Positions 36,278 to 48,341 are shown, numbered from the stretch's first letter. The stretch is DNA of 64,000 bases from Ipomoea triloba (GCF_003576645.1 NC_044925.1:20318196-20382195); one strand, 5' to 3'. Notes: generated by a model not told the origin, from the sequence alone. Program-made: numbers and translations.

Positions 36278-36542
36278 CTCCCTCTGTCACATTTTGTCTG
36301 TCTTATTTACTATTCATTGGTCAAACAAACTCTTTCTTCATTGCTTATTTTCTTTAGTAATTTTTTATTATTTTTAGATTTAATTGTTTGTGTTTAATAG
36401 TATTTTTAATGTAGTTTCTAAATATATAAATTTTACTACGTATATATTAATGCTAAACTTAATATTATGAAAAATTGGATTAAAAATAACTTCAATCAAG
36501 TCTCGTTAAATGAACCAGACAACCAAAATGGGACAGAGGTAG
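36278..36542 (+). mobile_element. Stowaway-type MITE, copy 2
   Basis: The 265-bp element lies between TA dinucleotides (36276-36277, 36543-36544). Its left end is CTCCCTCTGTCACATTTTGT and its reverse-complemented right end CTACCTCTGTCCCATTTTGG. It aligns along its length with the reverse complement of 291-556. Confidence 0.9.

Positions 36543-36546
<4 letters not shown>

Positions 36547-36588
<42 letters not shown>
36547..36588. repeat. (TA)n microsatellite
   Basis: About 21 TA units abut the right side of Stowaway copy 2. Confidence 0.95.
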
Positions 36589-36589
<1 letters not shown>

Positions 36590-36590
<1 letters not shown>

Positions 36591-37650
36591 CTTCTCTTAT
36601 TTATATAAATAAATAAATTTAAATATAATAACCATAGTATAAAATATATTTAACTATATTTATATGTGCACAATGACCATAGTATAAAATGAGGGTATGC
36701 ATAGAGTAAACCTCGTATTGTTACCCTAGCGGACAAAAGAAGTAAAGTAGCAAAAATTGTACATAAGGCTATAACTGGCATGTTGAAACCAAAGATAGCT
36801 CTAGTCCATTTTGTTAGGCAATACCTCCTTATCCTTAGTAGTTTGTGTATACCATTTTTTGTAAAAGTTTTAAATATTACACATTTATGAAAAAACAAAT
36901 TTAAAAGAAATTGACATATTTTAGTTATCACGAAAAATAAAATTATTTTATTCTCAATAATAAAATAATTAAGAAAAGTACTCTTCGTTTTTATATTACA
37001 CGTGATATTGGCGTGGCTCAATCATATCACAGAATTGAATAATGTATAAACAACATTGCAATTTGATTGAACCGCACCAACATCTCGAGTTTGTAAAATG
37101 TAACGTACAAAAATACTTGCCTGGTGAATGGTGATGTTTTTGTCATTTTGATGCTCATTTCTGTTATGATAGTCACTATCATCTACAAGTGGTGTTTTGA
37201 ATTGTGTTGTAAAAAATACTAGTCCGTACACATATTAACCCACTATTTATATATGCATCTACTTTGGTTTTCTTGTGTAAAAGAGCCAGTTCATTTCCAG
37301 CCCCTCATAGTTGTTCCCAAAGCCCAATGCCCAATGAGAGCATATATATTATCATTTTCACAAGTATCTCGATTTGGTCGGACTAATTTGTAGACCCGGC
37401 CTATGAATTTACCTCCAAAGTTCATGAAAAGGAAAATGAGTTTGTGTTTCAAAATCTAATACCAAACTATACACTTTCGCGCACAAAGAGTTTAACATAA
37501 CCCTAATCCAACTCTGAGAGCCAATTCCCAAATGATCTGTAGTAGGATTCAAACTCCCACATTAACGTTCCAAAGCATGTTTTAAATTTAACTGCTCAAC
37601 TTCTTGTATATCTCATCTTAATTTTTGACTTCTAAATTTGTGATTTTACA
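36590..37650. other. Intergenic, nothing recognised
   Basis: A 123-codon minus-strand frame at 36650-37021 has low-complexity hydrophobic content and no family resemblance. I do not call it a gene. Confidence 0.4.
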
Positions 37651-38329
37651 GGGCGTTTGGTTGGAGGGAATTACAATTCATTTCCCACATAATTCCGAAG
37701 GCAACTAAATTCCTTCGTTTGGTTGGAGGGAATTACAATTCAACGGAATTGCAATTCTTTCATTTTCATGGAATTAGAATCCCATGGCCCCCTTGGGATT
37801 CTAATTCCGTGGATTTTAGGAAGAAAAAAAAAATCCTGAGACAAAATTACCCCTCCCTTATTTTAACCTAAAATTGATGCATGACTTTCCCTTCAAAATT
37901 GTAGCGTGTATTATTTTTCGACTTTCCTTTGTGTATGCTCCTTTAAATATTTATATGCAGCAACTATTCAAAATTTGCATTCTTTATATGCATTGTTTAT
38001 ATACAACAATTTTCGTGTATGTTCCTTTGAATTTTTTATATGCATAACTCTTCAAAATTCCTGACTACCCAAATCAAATGCTTGTGTTTTTTTAGTTCAA
38101 GAGATACAGTAGATGTGTGCTTTTGAATTTAATATGTTTATATTTTTGGGGTTTGAATATGCAAATGGGTCCAATAGATACTTGTCATTTAAGATTTTTA
38201 AATTCCTAGTAATTTTATTCCTGCAAACCAAACATTGAAATTTAAACTCCAACTTTATTCCTGCATTATTCTTTTCCAATAGAATTACAATTCTTTTTCC
38301 ACATAATTCCTTCCCTCCAACCAAACGCC
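37651..38329. mobile_element. MITE with GGCGTTTGGTTGGAGGGAA ends
   Basis: GGCGTTTGGTTGGAGGGAA on the left is matched by its complement ending CCAACCAAACGCC at 38329. The next 20 bp (ATTACAATTC..CACATAATTCC) also pair. The left arm is partly duplicated (37651 and 37719). PIF/Harbinger or hAT origin is possible; no clean target duplication was found. Confidence 0.65.
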
Positions 38330-39700
38330 ACGTTAGTGTATGATTTGCATTCTTTAGTAATTTTTTGTTCATTCGACATCTTTTTTCAATAATAAGCCGT
38401 TGAAATCAAAATACTTCAACTATTTTTGAAGGACAAAATTATTAATCCAAACTTAAATATTCTTTAATTGAATCCAAATTCCCATTTCAACTTTTTCTTC
38501 CCTTGCAAATGTACTTTAATCAGATCTATGGTCCAAGAAGAGATTTGTCTTAGAATTTTGAAAAAAGTGAAAAGTTATTGAGAAATTATGAATTGGAGTT
38601 TGGACGCATTAAAGAATGTTTGAGAAGTTTAGATTATTGTTAATTTTGCTCCTTAAAACAGTCAAAATAGTTGACTCCAGTAACTTAGTTTGTTACCAAA
38701 AAAAAAAAAAGTACTAGAAGGACCAAATTTGCTAAAAGAATGCAAGTTGTAACTTTTTTTTTTTTTTTTTTTTGAAGGAATGCAAGTTGTAACTTAATTA
38801 AAGTAAAGAGAAAAAAAAAAGTCTGAGACCAAAACTAAGAGAAGCATAATAGTTGTGGAGTCAAAAGTTTAAAACTTTTTATTTAGAATTTTGGGTTAGA
38901 GATTTAATAGCTAATCTTCTATATGATGATGACACTACTGTTACCATTTTAAATGAATAGTCAGTCACATGATCGAATTCTGGGGTGGTGGGAGCATTTA
39001 TTCATGGGCTAAAAAAGATTGAGAAGGTAAAAAACGGATACTACTTTGTAAATAATTGTTAAAAAAAAAAACAAAGATGATGGAATATAAATTGTATTAT
39101 AATTTTTAGTATATTAAGCAAATAAATTATGAATACCATATAGTTATTTTTTTTTTGAAAATTATATAGTTATTTATTAACACGGTTAAACCATAACCTT
39201 TGCCAAATTAAACACAATCAGAACACTATTATGAATTTTAATTACTCTCTTAATTGAAAAATAGAAAAACTCATTCCCTAATAAAATAAGGGTTTCATTC
39301 CATCATTCATTCTTAATTGAAAAACCCAACATGCAAAATACTTTCACCAAACCGAATTACCATTACAAGTGTATTTGATACTCATTCCAATTCTAATTTT
39401 CATGTGCGAACCAAACACACCCTAAATAATTCACTTTTTAAGTAAGTGTTTGACAGACAAATATGAAATGGATTGAAAATTCAAGCTAGCATAGGATAAC
39501 GCCAATATACATACCACTTGTCAAAGAGAAGAGTTATATATATAACAATGCTCCAGAAATGAGAATCCAGATCTTTTGTTTTTATTGCCATTTGATTCCT
39601 GCATGAGAAAAGTATATAAAATTACTTTAGCAATTACTTACATTGTTTGACCTGACTTAAGTTTTTAATAAACACAGGAATTATGTCTTTATGCCTTAAG
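38330..39700. other. Intergenic upstream of STR; half MITE at 39310-39424
   Basis: Text at 39310-39424 (CATGCAAAATACTTT.., then CCAAACACACCCTAAA) matches the right half of the element at 55291-55892. T and A runs occur at 38697-38820. No gene is supported. Confidence 0.45.
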
Positions 39701-39716
39701 AAACATCACTACTTTC

Positions 39717-39752
39717 CGGACTAATCAAAGCAAATCAGCGAGAAGACCAAAG
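39717..39752 (+). promoter_or_regulatory. Tandem AW-box-like sites upstream of STR
   Basis: CGGACTAATCAAAG (39717-39730) and CGAGAAGACCAAAG (39739-39752) each fit CG(N7)CNANG, the reverse complement of the WRINKLED1 AW-box CNTNG(N7)CG. They are 22 bp apart start to start, on the same strand, about 210-250 bp before the STR ATG. In Medicago, the WRI5a regulator is reported to act on the STR promoter through AW-boxes. That these sites work is inference; the consensus has only five fixed bases. Confidence 0.55.
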
Positions 39753-39913
39753 TACATAGAATTTAGGAAGAAAACACATCTTTCTGGCGGCCTGCCATCT
39801 ATTTTTGTATTGTTTTTTTCCTCAACTCCAAACCCAAATCTCTCAATTTAATCATCATTAATTGATTTAATTCCCTTTTGTCCACGCTTGATCATTTCCT
39901 ATCTACCCTCATT

Positions 39914-39919
39914 TATAAA
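39914..39919 (+). promoter_or_regulatory. Candidate TATA box of STR
   Basis: TATAAA lies 45 bp before the ATG at 39964, which would give a very short 5' leader. This is plausible but unproven, because TATA-like words are common in this AT-rich DNA. Confidence 0.35.
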
Positions 39920-39963
39920 CATGCAAAGTCACTGCAGATTTGGGTGAGGGAAAAAAGGGAAAA

Positions 39964-42900
39964 ATGGCCAGGTTCAAGAAGGGTGCAGATAACAGGAACC
40001 TGGAGAACATCATGGACACAGACAAAGCTGCAAAGATTATTGGAAAGAATAATAATAATAATAATGTTGGGGCAAAGCAGCGATCGCGAAAGCTGATCCC
40101 GGGGCAAGGCCTGGAGTTCAACAACCTGTCTTACAGTGTGATGAAGAAGCAGAAGAAGGATGGTGTGTGGATCAACAAGGAGGCTTATCTGCTTCACGAT
40201 ATCTCCGGGCAGGCCATCAGAGGTGAAGTTATGGCCATCATGGGGCCTAGTGGTGCCGGGAAGTCCACTTTTCTTGATGCCTTGGCTGGCCGGATTGCCC
40301 GTGGGAGTCTTGAAGGAACTGTCAGGATTAATGGCAAACCAGTCAGTATTTCTGATCTATCTGTTTCCTTTATCTTTGTGTTTGTTGGAGTGAGGCCAGT
40401 AATGGCCAAATCCAGCACCATGTAGTTAGGACGCTATTGGGCAGAGGTTAGTGATGAAGGGCCAAGTCCAGCACTATGTAGTTAGCGTGATTGTTGGCAC
40501 AAGTCAATTACCATGTGGCTCGCGAGATTGTTGGCGTAAGCCAGGGCCAAATCCAGCACCATATGGTTAGGGAACTATTGGGTGGAGGCCGATGAAGGGT
40601 CAAGTCCAACACCATGTGACTTGCGGGATTGTTGGCGGAGGCCAGTGAAGAGTCAAGTCCAGCACCATGTGGCTAGGGTTGTTGGGCAGAGGCCGGTGAA
40701 GGGCCAAGTCCAGCAGTATGTGACTAGCGTGCTTGTTAGGGAGGTCAGTGAAAGGCTAAGTCTAGCACCATGTGACTAAGGAATTGTTGGACGGAGGTTG
40801 GTGAAGGACCAAGTCCAACACCTAGTGCGAAAAATTGTTGGGTGAAGGTTGGTGAAGGGCCAAGTCTAACTCTCGAAAATATGATGGTGGTCTTTGCGCC
40901 TTGATCCTAACGATGTTGAGCATAAAATAATCTCTTAACTTAATCTTTTAGTTGAAATAGTACACTTTATCAGCTAAGCCATTGCCCTTTTCTTACTACT
41001 TTTGATGCATAAAATCAGGTCACAACAAGCTATATGAAGATGATATCTTCATATGTGATGCAAGATGACCAGCTTTTCGCCATGCTGACAGTCTTTGAGA
41101 CCTTCATGTTTGCTGCAGAAGTGAGGCTCCCACCATCAATTCCCCGAGATGAGAAGAAGAAGAGAGTGAACGAGCTCCTCGATCAACTAGGCCTAACGGT
41201 ATACATACTAAGATTATATTCCTCTCGTCTTTTATCATATAATATATAAAACATAAATGTGTAGTCCCGTATCTGCAGAGTTGTGCACATACTTACATCG
41301 GGGACGAAGGGAGGAGAGGTGTATCGGGTGGAGAGCGACGAAGGGTGTCCATAGGAATTGACATTATCCACAAACCTTCACTTCTGTTTCTTGATGAGCC
41401 AACTTCAGGCCTTGACTCCACCAGTGCTTACAGTGTTGTTGAAAAGGTTAAAGACATTGCTAAGAGTGGCAGTATAGTCCTGATGACCATTCACCAACCC
41501 TCTTTCAGAATCCAGGTTCTCCTTGATCAGATCACGGTTCTTGCTAGGTAATTAACAAATTAGAACTCAAGAATTATCATCAACATTCGAATCCTAGCTT
41601 CAACACTCAACACTTACAATATTGGGGAAACCCATGCCAAAGTGTCAAAGTAATCAGGCGGTTGACTTGGTAACCATAAGGTTACAAGTTTGATTTCTAG
41701 CGGTACAATTGTTATATAGTGGAACTGTAGACCCTGGTCCAATACAAAGAATTTGATTTCATAAGGTACATAATTCATGATCATAATGCAGAGAATTATT
41801 AATATGAATTCTGTGTATTATGTTAAGTGTTTATGCGTCTTCGGCTATATAATTATATTCTGTCCATTATAAACATGAATTCTGTACTTTATGAAATCAA
41901 CTTCTGTATATTAGACCAAGGTTTATAGTGCATTTTGGACCTTGGTCCACGATATAAATTGCCCTAGCGATAGCAACCTATTGATTTTTTTTTTTGGATT
42001 GAGTAGGTCAGCTAAGGGCAACTTAGGTTTTGTTTACCTCCTTGTCGTGTAATTCTTTTATAACTAGGGTCAACTATGGACAATTTAGATTGGTTTACTT
42101 CTTTGTGATTATTTGTTGGCTAGTATCACAAGGTGAGATTTATGTGCACTTCCTTGTGGTGTAGTCCTTTGTTGGCAAGGGACATCTAGGTTGGTAAGAT
42201 GTGGTTTACCTCCGTGTGGTCTGGATAGGGTCACATGGGGATGACTATGGTTTGGTTCTAACTGAACCGTTTTATATTGGAATCAAACGAAACTGGAACA
42301 GTCCCCGATTCAAAATCGAAACCCTAGTTCCAGATATTATAGAACCAGAACCAGAATCAATCTTGAGCATGACTAGAGTTACAAGATGAGGTTTACTATT
42401 ATCATTCCACATTCTTGATCAAACTCCTTATTGACACCTGATTTTGATGGCAGGGGAAGGCTGGTATATTCCGGGAGTCCAAATGATTTAAGCGGTTTCC
42501 TGAGTGGGTTTGGAAGGCCAGTTCCAGATGGGGAAAACGGATTGGAATATCTCCTAGATGTGATCAAAGAGTACGATGAATCAACCGTGGGGCTCGATCC
42601 TCTTGTCCAGTATCAATTCGACGGCGTTAAACCCAATCAATTCTCCATGAACACCGTCCCCAAAACACCCAAAACCATCAAAACCCCCCGCAATCACCCC
42701 AAGTCCCCCTGGATCAAACCCATGAGCTTCATAAGCAGCCAATTCTCCATCGGAAACTCCGCAGCAGATTACGGCCACGAAGAAGACGACGACGACGATG
42801 ATTTCACCAACTCCCTGGAACGCAAAACCGCCCACACCCCAATGCAGAGCGGCGTGTACAACCCGCGCTTAGCTTCCCATTTCTACAAAGACTTCTCCGT

Positions 42901-43993
42901 TTGGGTCTACAATGGCGTCAAAGGCACCCCTCGTCGCCAACCCACATGGACTCCGGCGAGAACCCCCGGAGTTTCCGGTTACAGAACCCCCGGAATTTCC
43001 GGTGTCCGCCCCAATTTCAGCCCTGAACCGCCGTCATTCTCCTCCTATGCGCCTTCTTCGTTTGAAATTGAAGAAATCCTGGATGAGCCTGAAAACAGGG
43101 AGAAATTCGCCAATCCATGGATCCGAGAAGTTGCGGTTTTATGCTGGAGAACAACCCTAAATGTGATTAGAACCCCGGAACTTTTCCTCTCCAGGGAAAT
43201 AGTGTTAACAGTAATGGCCCTAGTTCTCTCCTCTTTGTTCAAAAACCTCCACCATTTCAATTTCCTCACCATAAACCGCCTCCTAAACTTCTACATCTTC
43301 ACCATCTGCCTCGTCTTCTTCTCCTCAAACGACGCCGTTCCGACTTTCATCCAAGAGCGCTTCATCTTCATCCGCGAAACCTCCCACAACTCCTACCGAG
43401 CCTCCTCTTACGTCATCTCCTCTCTCCTCGTCTACCTCCCCTTCTTCGCCATCCAAGGGTTCACATTCGCCGTCATCACCAAATTCATCCTCCACCTCAA
43501 CAGCAGCCTCGTCAATTTCTGGCTAATCCTCTACGCTTCGCTCATCACCACCAACGCCTACGTCATGCTCGTCAGCTCCATGGTCCCCAGCTACATCACC
43601 GGCTACGCGATCGTCATAGCCACCACCGCGCTCTTCTTCCTCACCTGCGGGTTTTTCCTGAAGAGGACGCAGATCCCTTCCGTCTGGATCTGGCTCCATT
43701 ACATCTCTGCGATTAAGTACCCGTTTGAGGCGCTGTTGATCAACGAATTTAGGGTTTCTAAGAGGTGTTACACTGGCGAAATCTCGGAGCTCTCGCCTGG
43801 GCCTTTGGGGGATGTGAAGAGAAGTTCTACGGCGTGTGGGGCGGGGTTGGAGGGGAGAGATGTTCTTAACTCCATGGATATCCATGGAGGTAGTATCTGG
43901 ATTGATATTGCTATCTTGCTGGCCTGGGGAGTTCTTTATCGTTTCCTGTTCTATTTTGTTCTCAGATTCTACTCCAAGAATGAGAGGAAATGA
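39964..43993 (+). CDS. STR: STR, half-size ABCG transporter of arbuscular mycorrhizal symbiosis
   Basis: Exons 39964-40341, 41019-41198, 41279-41547 and 42454-43993 join in frame to 788 aa. The nucleotide-binding domain is complete: Walker [10 protein letters not shown] (94-102), Q-loop region YVMQDDQL, signature VSGGE (201-205), Walker B LLFLDE (221-226) and H-loop TIHQPS (His 258). A linker of about 200 residues, with an acidic Asp run, [20 protein letters not shown] and [15 protein letters not shown], is peculiar to STR as I recall it. Then come six membrane segments, with [20 protein letters not shown] and an ending [11 protein letters not shown] pairs with STR2 in the periarbuscular membrane, is required for arbuscule development and is proposed to export lipid to the fungus. 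The start MARFKKG was chosen over an upstream in-frame TTG. No disabling change was seen. The tandem AW-box-like sites lie upstream. Confidence 0.9.
40047..40064 (+). repeat. Coding (AAT)6 microsatellite in STR exon 1
   Basis: Six AAT codons encode Asn 29-34 in the non-conserved N-terminal region before the nucleotide-binding domain. Length changes would keep the frame. Confidence 0.85.
40390..40875 (+). repeat. Minisatellite, ~10 units of ~50 bp, in STR intron 1
   Basis: The unit is built on 'GGCCAAGTCCAGCACCATGTG' plus 'TTGTTGGGCGGAGGCCGGTGAA'. Anchors lie near 40404, 40460, 40499, 40544, 40599, 40652, 40702, 40754, 40809 and 40859. The units differ by up to about 20%. Similar text (GCCAAGTCCAGTCCCAGATG, then GTTGGCGTAGGTCAGG) occurs inside the TRIM at 62070-62110, so the array may have grown from a TRIM-derived fragment (inference). 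It fills most of the 677-bp intron. Confidence 0.85.
41650..42225. repeat. SINE-like family 2 text and repeated tails in STR intron 3
   Basis: At 41650-41720 AGGCGGTTGACTTGGTAACC and a degenerate B box (CAAGTTTGATTTC) resemble 5312-5402. From 41995 to 42225 four related segments of about 50-60 bp occur, built on 'TTAG(G/A)TTGGTTTACCTCCTTGTG'. The 906-bp intron 3 (41548-42453) appears otherwise empty. Confidence 0.5.
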
Positions 43994-45411
43994 GGATTTT
44001 TAGGTCTTTATATATTTTTTGGAATTTAAACTTTCATAAAAGCTATTCATTATTCCTGATTGTAATGAATATAATGTATGCTTCTGCTTCTGTCTCACAT
44101 AATACTTGCGTTATGTCATAATGTAGCAATTCACCTACTATAGTAGCTATAATAATGAGCAGAAATTCTCCTACTGGTTTCATGACTGCCTGACTGGTAG
44201 TTAGCAAGCCCGACTGGTCAACATAACCTCAAAGGTACTTATAGTAGATATGAAAGGCTAAGGAAACAGGGAAATATGGACAGCTCAACTGGTCACATGG
44301 GTGAAGTTTGAAAAAATAGATATGGGAGCAATCTCTCAAAGTGAGATACTTATTGTTGGAAAAATAGGTTTCTCTTTACGAGCCCAGCTAGCAAATTAAT
44401 GTAAAAAATTACTGTTCCAAAAACCATAAGTTTGGAGATGAATCTTTGATTTCTCAAATTTTGAAAGCTTACAGATGAACCTTTGATTTCTCTCACCTCC
44501 ATGTGGCAATTTCATCCTCAAAAATCGTGAAAAGAACACTAGTGTGGGTGGATGCTCTTATGCCCTCCGAGGGGTATTTATACACCATAAACTACAAGTA
44601 AACGATCACCTTAATGTTCCTTAATCACGCCTAATAAATACAAGAAATGTAACTACCATAACCGCCCCTAATCAAGCCTCCATCATTGAGAGAATCTGAC
44701 TAGGTGCAATTAGTCCCCAATCCATCAGCTCCGAAAGGAGCGATTAAGTAAATAGAGTATGATTCTCGTAAGTTTTTCTAGTGCTCGCACCACACAACTA
44801 GCTGATCACTCACCGTGATTTACCCCTCAACTATCCTGTCAAACCGAGTGTGGGGACCTTAAGGAAGAAGGAATTTCGCCTTTGTGAACAAGTTACCTAG
44901 TGCATATTTTCAAATAGTGGTTACAAGCCTGAAACCAAATCAAAGAGCATTAACATAACTGAATCTTGAAGATAAAGAAGCTTTGCCAAAAGATGCAGCA
45001 ATATATCATATATATTTCAACACATGACGAAGATTGATCTGAAGTAACCATTAACACAAAATTTTCCACAACATATAATGTTGGCTACAAGCTGCCCAAT
45101 GGCAAAGCATAATACATGGATGTAGAGGTAGGCAACAAACAATAATGTGTTCTACTTAGTATAATAAAAACACTTTCTACAGTATACTGAAGAAAGGCAA
45201 CCTACAAATGCTTCTATATAATACTGGGATGAAAAGTCTTAGGACACAACTGAGCAAAAGGAACACCTTGAATCCCATCCCATCTAAGGAATATCTAGGA
45301 TTTAGGTGAAAACAAATACATTTGTTTCAGCAAAAGGGACCATTGCAGACACCCCTTCACCCAATATCTATTTAATTATACTGCTTCAATCTCACAGCTC
45401 TGATCTTCACA
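43994..45411. other. Intergenic between the convergent STR and JAZ genes
   Basis: This region must contain the 3' untranslated regions of both genes. No further coding region or repeat boundary is recognised. Confidence 0.5.
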
Positions 45412-48341
45412 CTAACTGGTGGCGGGCAGAGAACTCGAGCCCAAACTGTTCATAGAGAAGCTTTGCCCGGGCTTGTTGCATTCCAGGTACAGCTTGCTCA
45501 AGTAGGGCGATGCACTCATTACCCTGGATCCAAAAGTGAAAACAATTTTAGCTTTAGACTCGTTGAAAATAAATTTTGCATCGAAGCCAGGTAGAGCCAA
45601 GGGGTGGAGGGTTTAAAAATCTCGAGTAATTATGGTGATAGTTGTATCAAAGCAATGGTTGATGACAAAAATGATGGCGAGACGATTACCTTTCCTTGCG
45701 CTTCTCAAGAAACCGAGCCAAGGAGGCCTTGCGAGCTTGAGGAACAGCTAAAGACAGAGAGAGAAATTGGAGAACATTAGGGCGATATATATAAACAGAA
45801 ATATGCTTTTAAATGTTTCTCTAGGCTGAAAGTAAGAGTTATTAGTTTGCTTAAAAGAATTAAAACCTACCTGATGGAATTAAGGTGGCCCGAATAGACC
45901 CTGGTGAAACAGCTTTGAGAGGCTCCGCTTTGATAGGTTGAGATGCCACAACGCCTATCGTTTTCACCACTTTTGCTTCGTTGGTGCTAACAGACTGAGA
46001 GACAGGCTGGGGTGTCTTCAAAATGGGGCTTGGAAAACATGGCGTTGCAATATGACTCGGGTTCACAGCAAAACTGCTAATGACGGGAGGCATTGGTAAA
46101 GGCGCCTGAACTGGAGCTACCGAGGGCAGCGCCCCAGGAGTAGTTGGAGTCCCGTTTCCAGCCAGCAGCATAATAGCTTGAGCCTATAATCAGAACAAAT
46201 CCAATGAAACTCCTAAAAGTCCTCGAGAACACGAGTAGGAGCTTAGAGGATAAAGGATTTACCTTCTCGGGAGAAATATTGTCGTAGACACACACTGAAC
46301 CAGCATAGAATATGGTCAACTGTGCAGGACCCCTCGCCATCTGTGGAGCATTCCTACAAAACAGATCTGATTCAACTCAGCAACTACATAAAAGGGCAGA
46401 ACATCGGGCGTTTGAAGGCATACCTTAGTTCAGTAGTGCCAACAACAGCAGAGCCAGCAGGAGGGCGCACATTCGCAGCACCAAACATATTCTGTCCAGC
46501 AGGGGAAACAAAGGACGGGTGAACAGGCATGTTCATAGAAATCGACATTTGATTGGTTTTGCTAACGACTGGGACTACTTTGACTTCATGAGAGCGAAAA
46601 ACCGAGTGTGTATCAAAGTGATGTGCGGGATAGGTTGTCACTGTGTAATGAAGTCCCCCTTGTTTTTCAACAACCATATTTTTCTGAAACTCGTAGAAAC
46701 AGAAACTAATGAAAAAGACACACACACACTTTCCAAAAAAGACTTCAAAGTATAAGCCAGCTCGATTCGTATAAAGAGTCTACACATAATATTGCAATAC
46801 CTGTGTAGCTCCAGGGAACGCCCGCATACCAGAATCAACAGCTTCAGTAGTTGTTATCGTCACCAGTCCTGTCGAAGCAAGGGCGTCAAAACCAGTCTTC
46901 GGCTTTTCCTCTTGAACACCCTTGAAGGACAGATATTGAGGAAGATTCGAGATATTGGTCGACATTGCAGAACCCCTAATAGGTGCTGGAAAATCACAAC
47001 ATAACCAGAAAAACTGTCACAACTCACAAACACTTCATCAAACTAAACATCATGAAGAATCCTCAAAAACCCAATTCTTTTACCTTTCCCCCTCACCAAA
47101 CCAATTGGTTAATTACCCAACAAACAATAACCAGGCAGCAATTTTACTAGATTACAGGTTCTGGAAAATGTTAAGGTAAGACAACCCTTCTTAATTCTAT
47201 ATAAAAGTGCCATTAGTACTAAGTAGCATTATTAAATCATATTAAATATTAGCTTTGTGTAAGAGATTCAATTAAAAATCTCATTGGTGCAGCTGTAAAG
47301 GGGGGTGGACATGTTCATCAACATTTAAAAGAAAAAATTAAAAATAAATACAACCTTAATTAGAGTACACCATGTGCTTTATAATACTGTTAGTACTATA
47401 AAAAAACATTGTACTAATGAATGCAAAACAATAAACAACATAGAAAAATCCATCTGGTCAAAATTGTTTATTAAATATACACAACACCAAATCAATCAAC
47501 CATTTTGAGGCTTTTTAAAATCCATTCTTTATTGCAACCATCACATTGTATAATATATTCCTCTGTTATGGCATCATAGTTTATCAACAAATGTGTGTGA
47601 CTTCTAGCAAGGCACAACTAATCACAGCATAAACTAATCATTAAAAAAGTGGTTTGTGTAATCTAAGGAACATAAATAACAAATATATTATAAGGAAAAG
47701 GAAAAGTTCAATGGACCCTGCTAACATAAGCCGGATATAAAGGTTAATTTAAAGAATTAATAAATTAATTAAGCATATAAAACACCACACCATGTTTGCA
47801 CACCCCACACTCCAACAAATAAAAATGGTTTCTTTATTCCCCAATTTGTTTATTCGTACGAAACGTGAAAAGCATATATTAATAAATTATTTCTGGTGTG
47901 AACCACAACAAACAGTACAACCAAGTTTTTTTTTTTTTTTAAATAATAATAGTAATAACTGTTACTCAAAGGAAAGCAATCCATTAAGGTCTGTTTGGCA
48001 GCTGACTGGAACCAAGAAAATTCAAGAAAATCTTGAATTCCCATAATATGATCTGGACCATCTATCTATTTCTTTAGCACTCACATGAAGTTTCAAGACT
48101 AATCAGCTTGTTCATACACCTGGGTTTACATAAAGTTTCAATTTTTTTCCCAACCCACCACTAAAACAAGCTTCATTAAGCTGTTTCCAGAATTGAAACC
48201 TCAAAATTCTCATCTTTTAATTCAAGAAATGGAAATTTTGCTTAGGAAAAACAAGAAGAAGGAAAGAAATGGTGAACCTGGATCTTTGGATTCTTCAGGA
48301 ATCTCCTGTTTCACAGTTAAACCCATGAAGTCTCTCTCCAT
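45412..48341 (-). CDS. JAZ3: JAZ3/TIFY6-type jasmonate ZIM-domain repressor
   Basis: Seven minus-strand exons, 48278-48341, 46801-46985, 46424-46683, 46263-46353, 45871-46183, 45690-45747 and 45412-45523, join in phase to 360 aa. The start is MERDFMGLTVKQEIPEE, a typical JAZ3/4 N-terminus. The TIFY/ZIM domain spans about 179-209, with the TIFYAG core at 183-188 (here AQLTIFYAGSVCVYDNISPEKAQ), and normally binds NINJA and other JAZ proteins. The Jas motif spans 306-331 (VPQARKASLARFLEKRKER then VMSASPY); it binds MYC factors and, with jasmonoyl-isoleucine, the COI1 receptor, leading to degradation. It acts in the nucleus as a transcriptional repressor. The Jas motif is interrupted by the conserved Jas intron. 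Assignment to JAZ3 and not JAZ4 rests on memory of length and the 46-kb exon. All exons are intact. Confidence 0.9.
46986..48277 (-). other. Intron 1 of the JAZ gene (1292 bp), nothing else recognised
   Basis: AT-rich intron between codon 21 and the second exon. Short frames inside are not gene-like. No repeat boundary was identified. Confidence 0.75.

Noticed and set aside
36650..37021. 123-codon minus-strand frame as a small gene
   Set aside because: Hydrophobic low-complexity content, AT-rich, no family resemblance, no flanking gene structure.
43523..43885. Antisense frame within STR exon 4
   Set aside because: Shadow of the membrane-domain coding exon.
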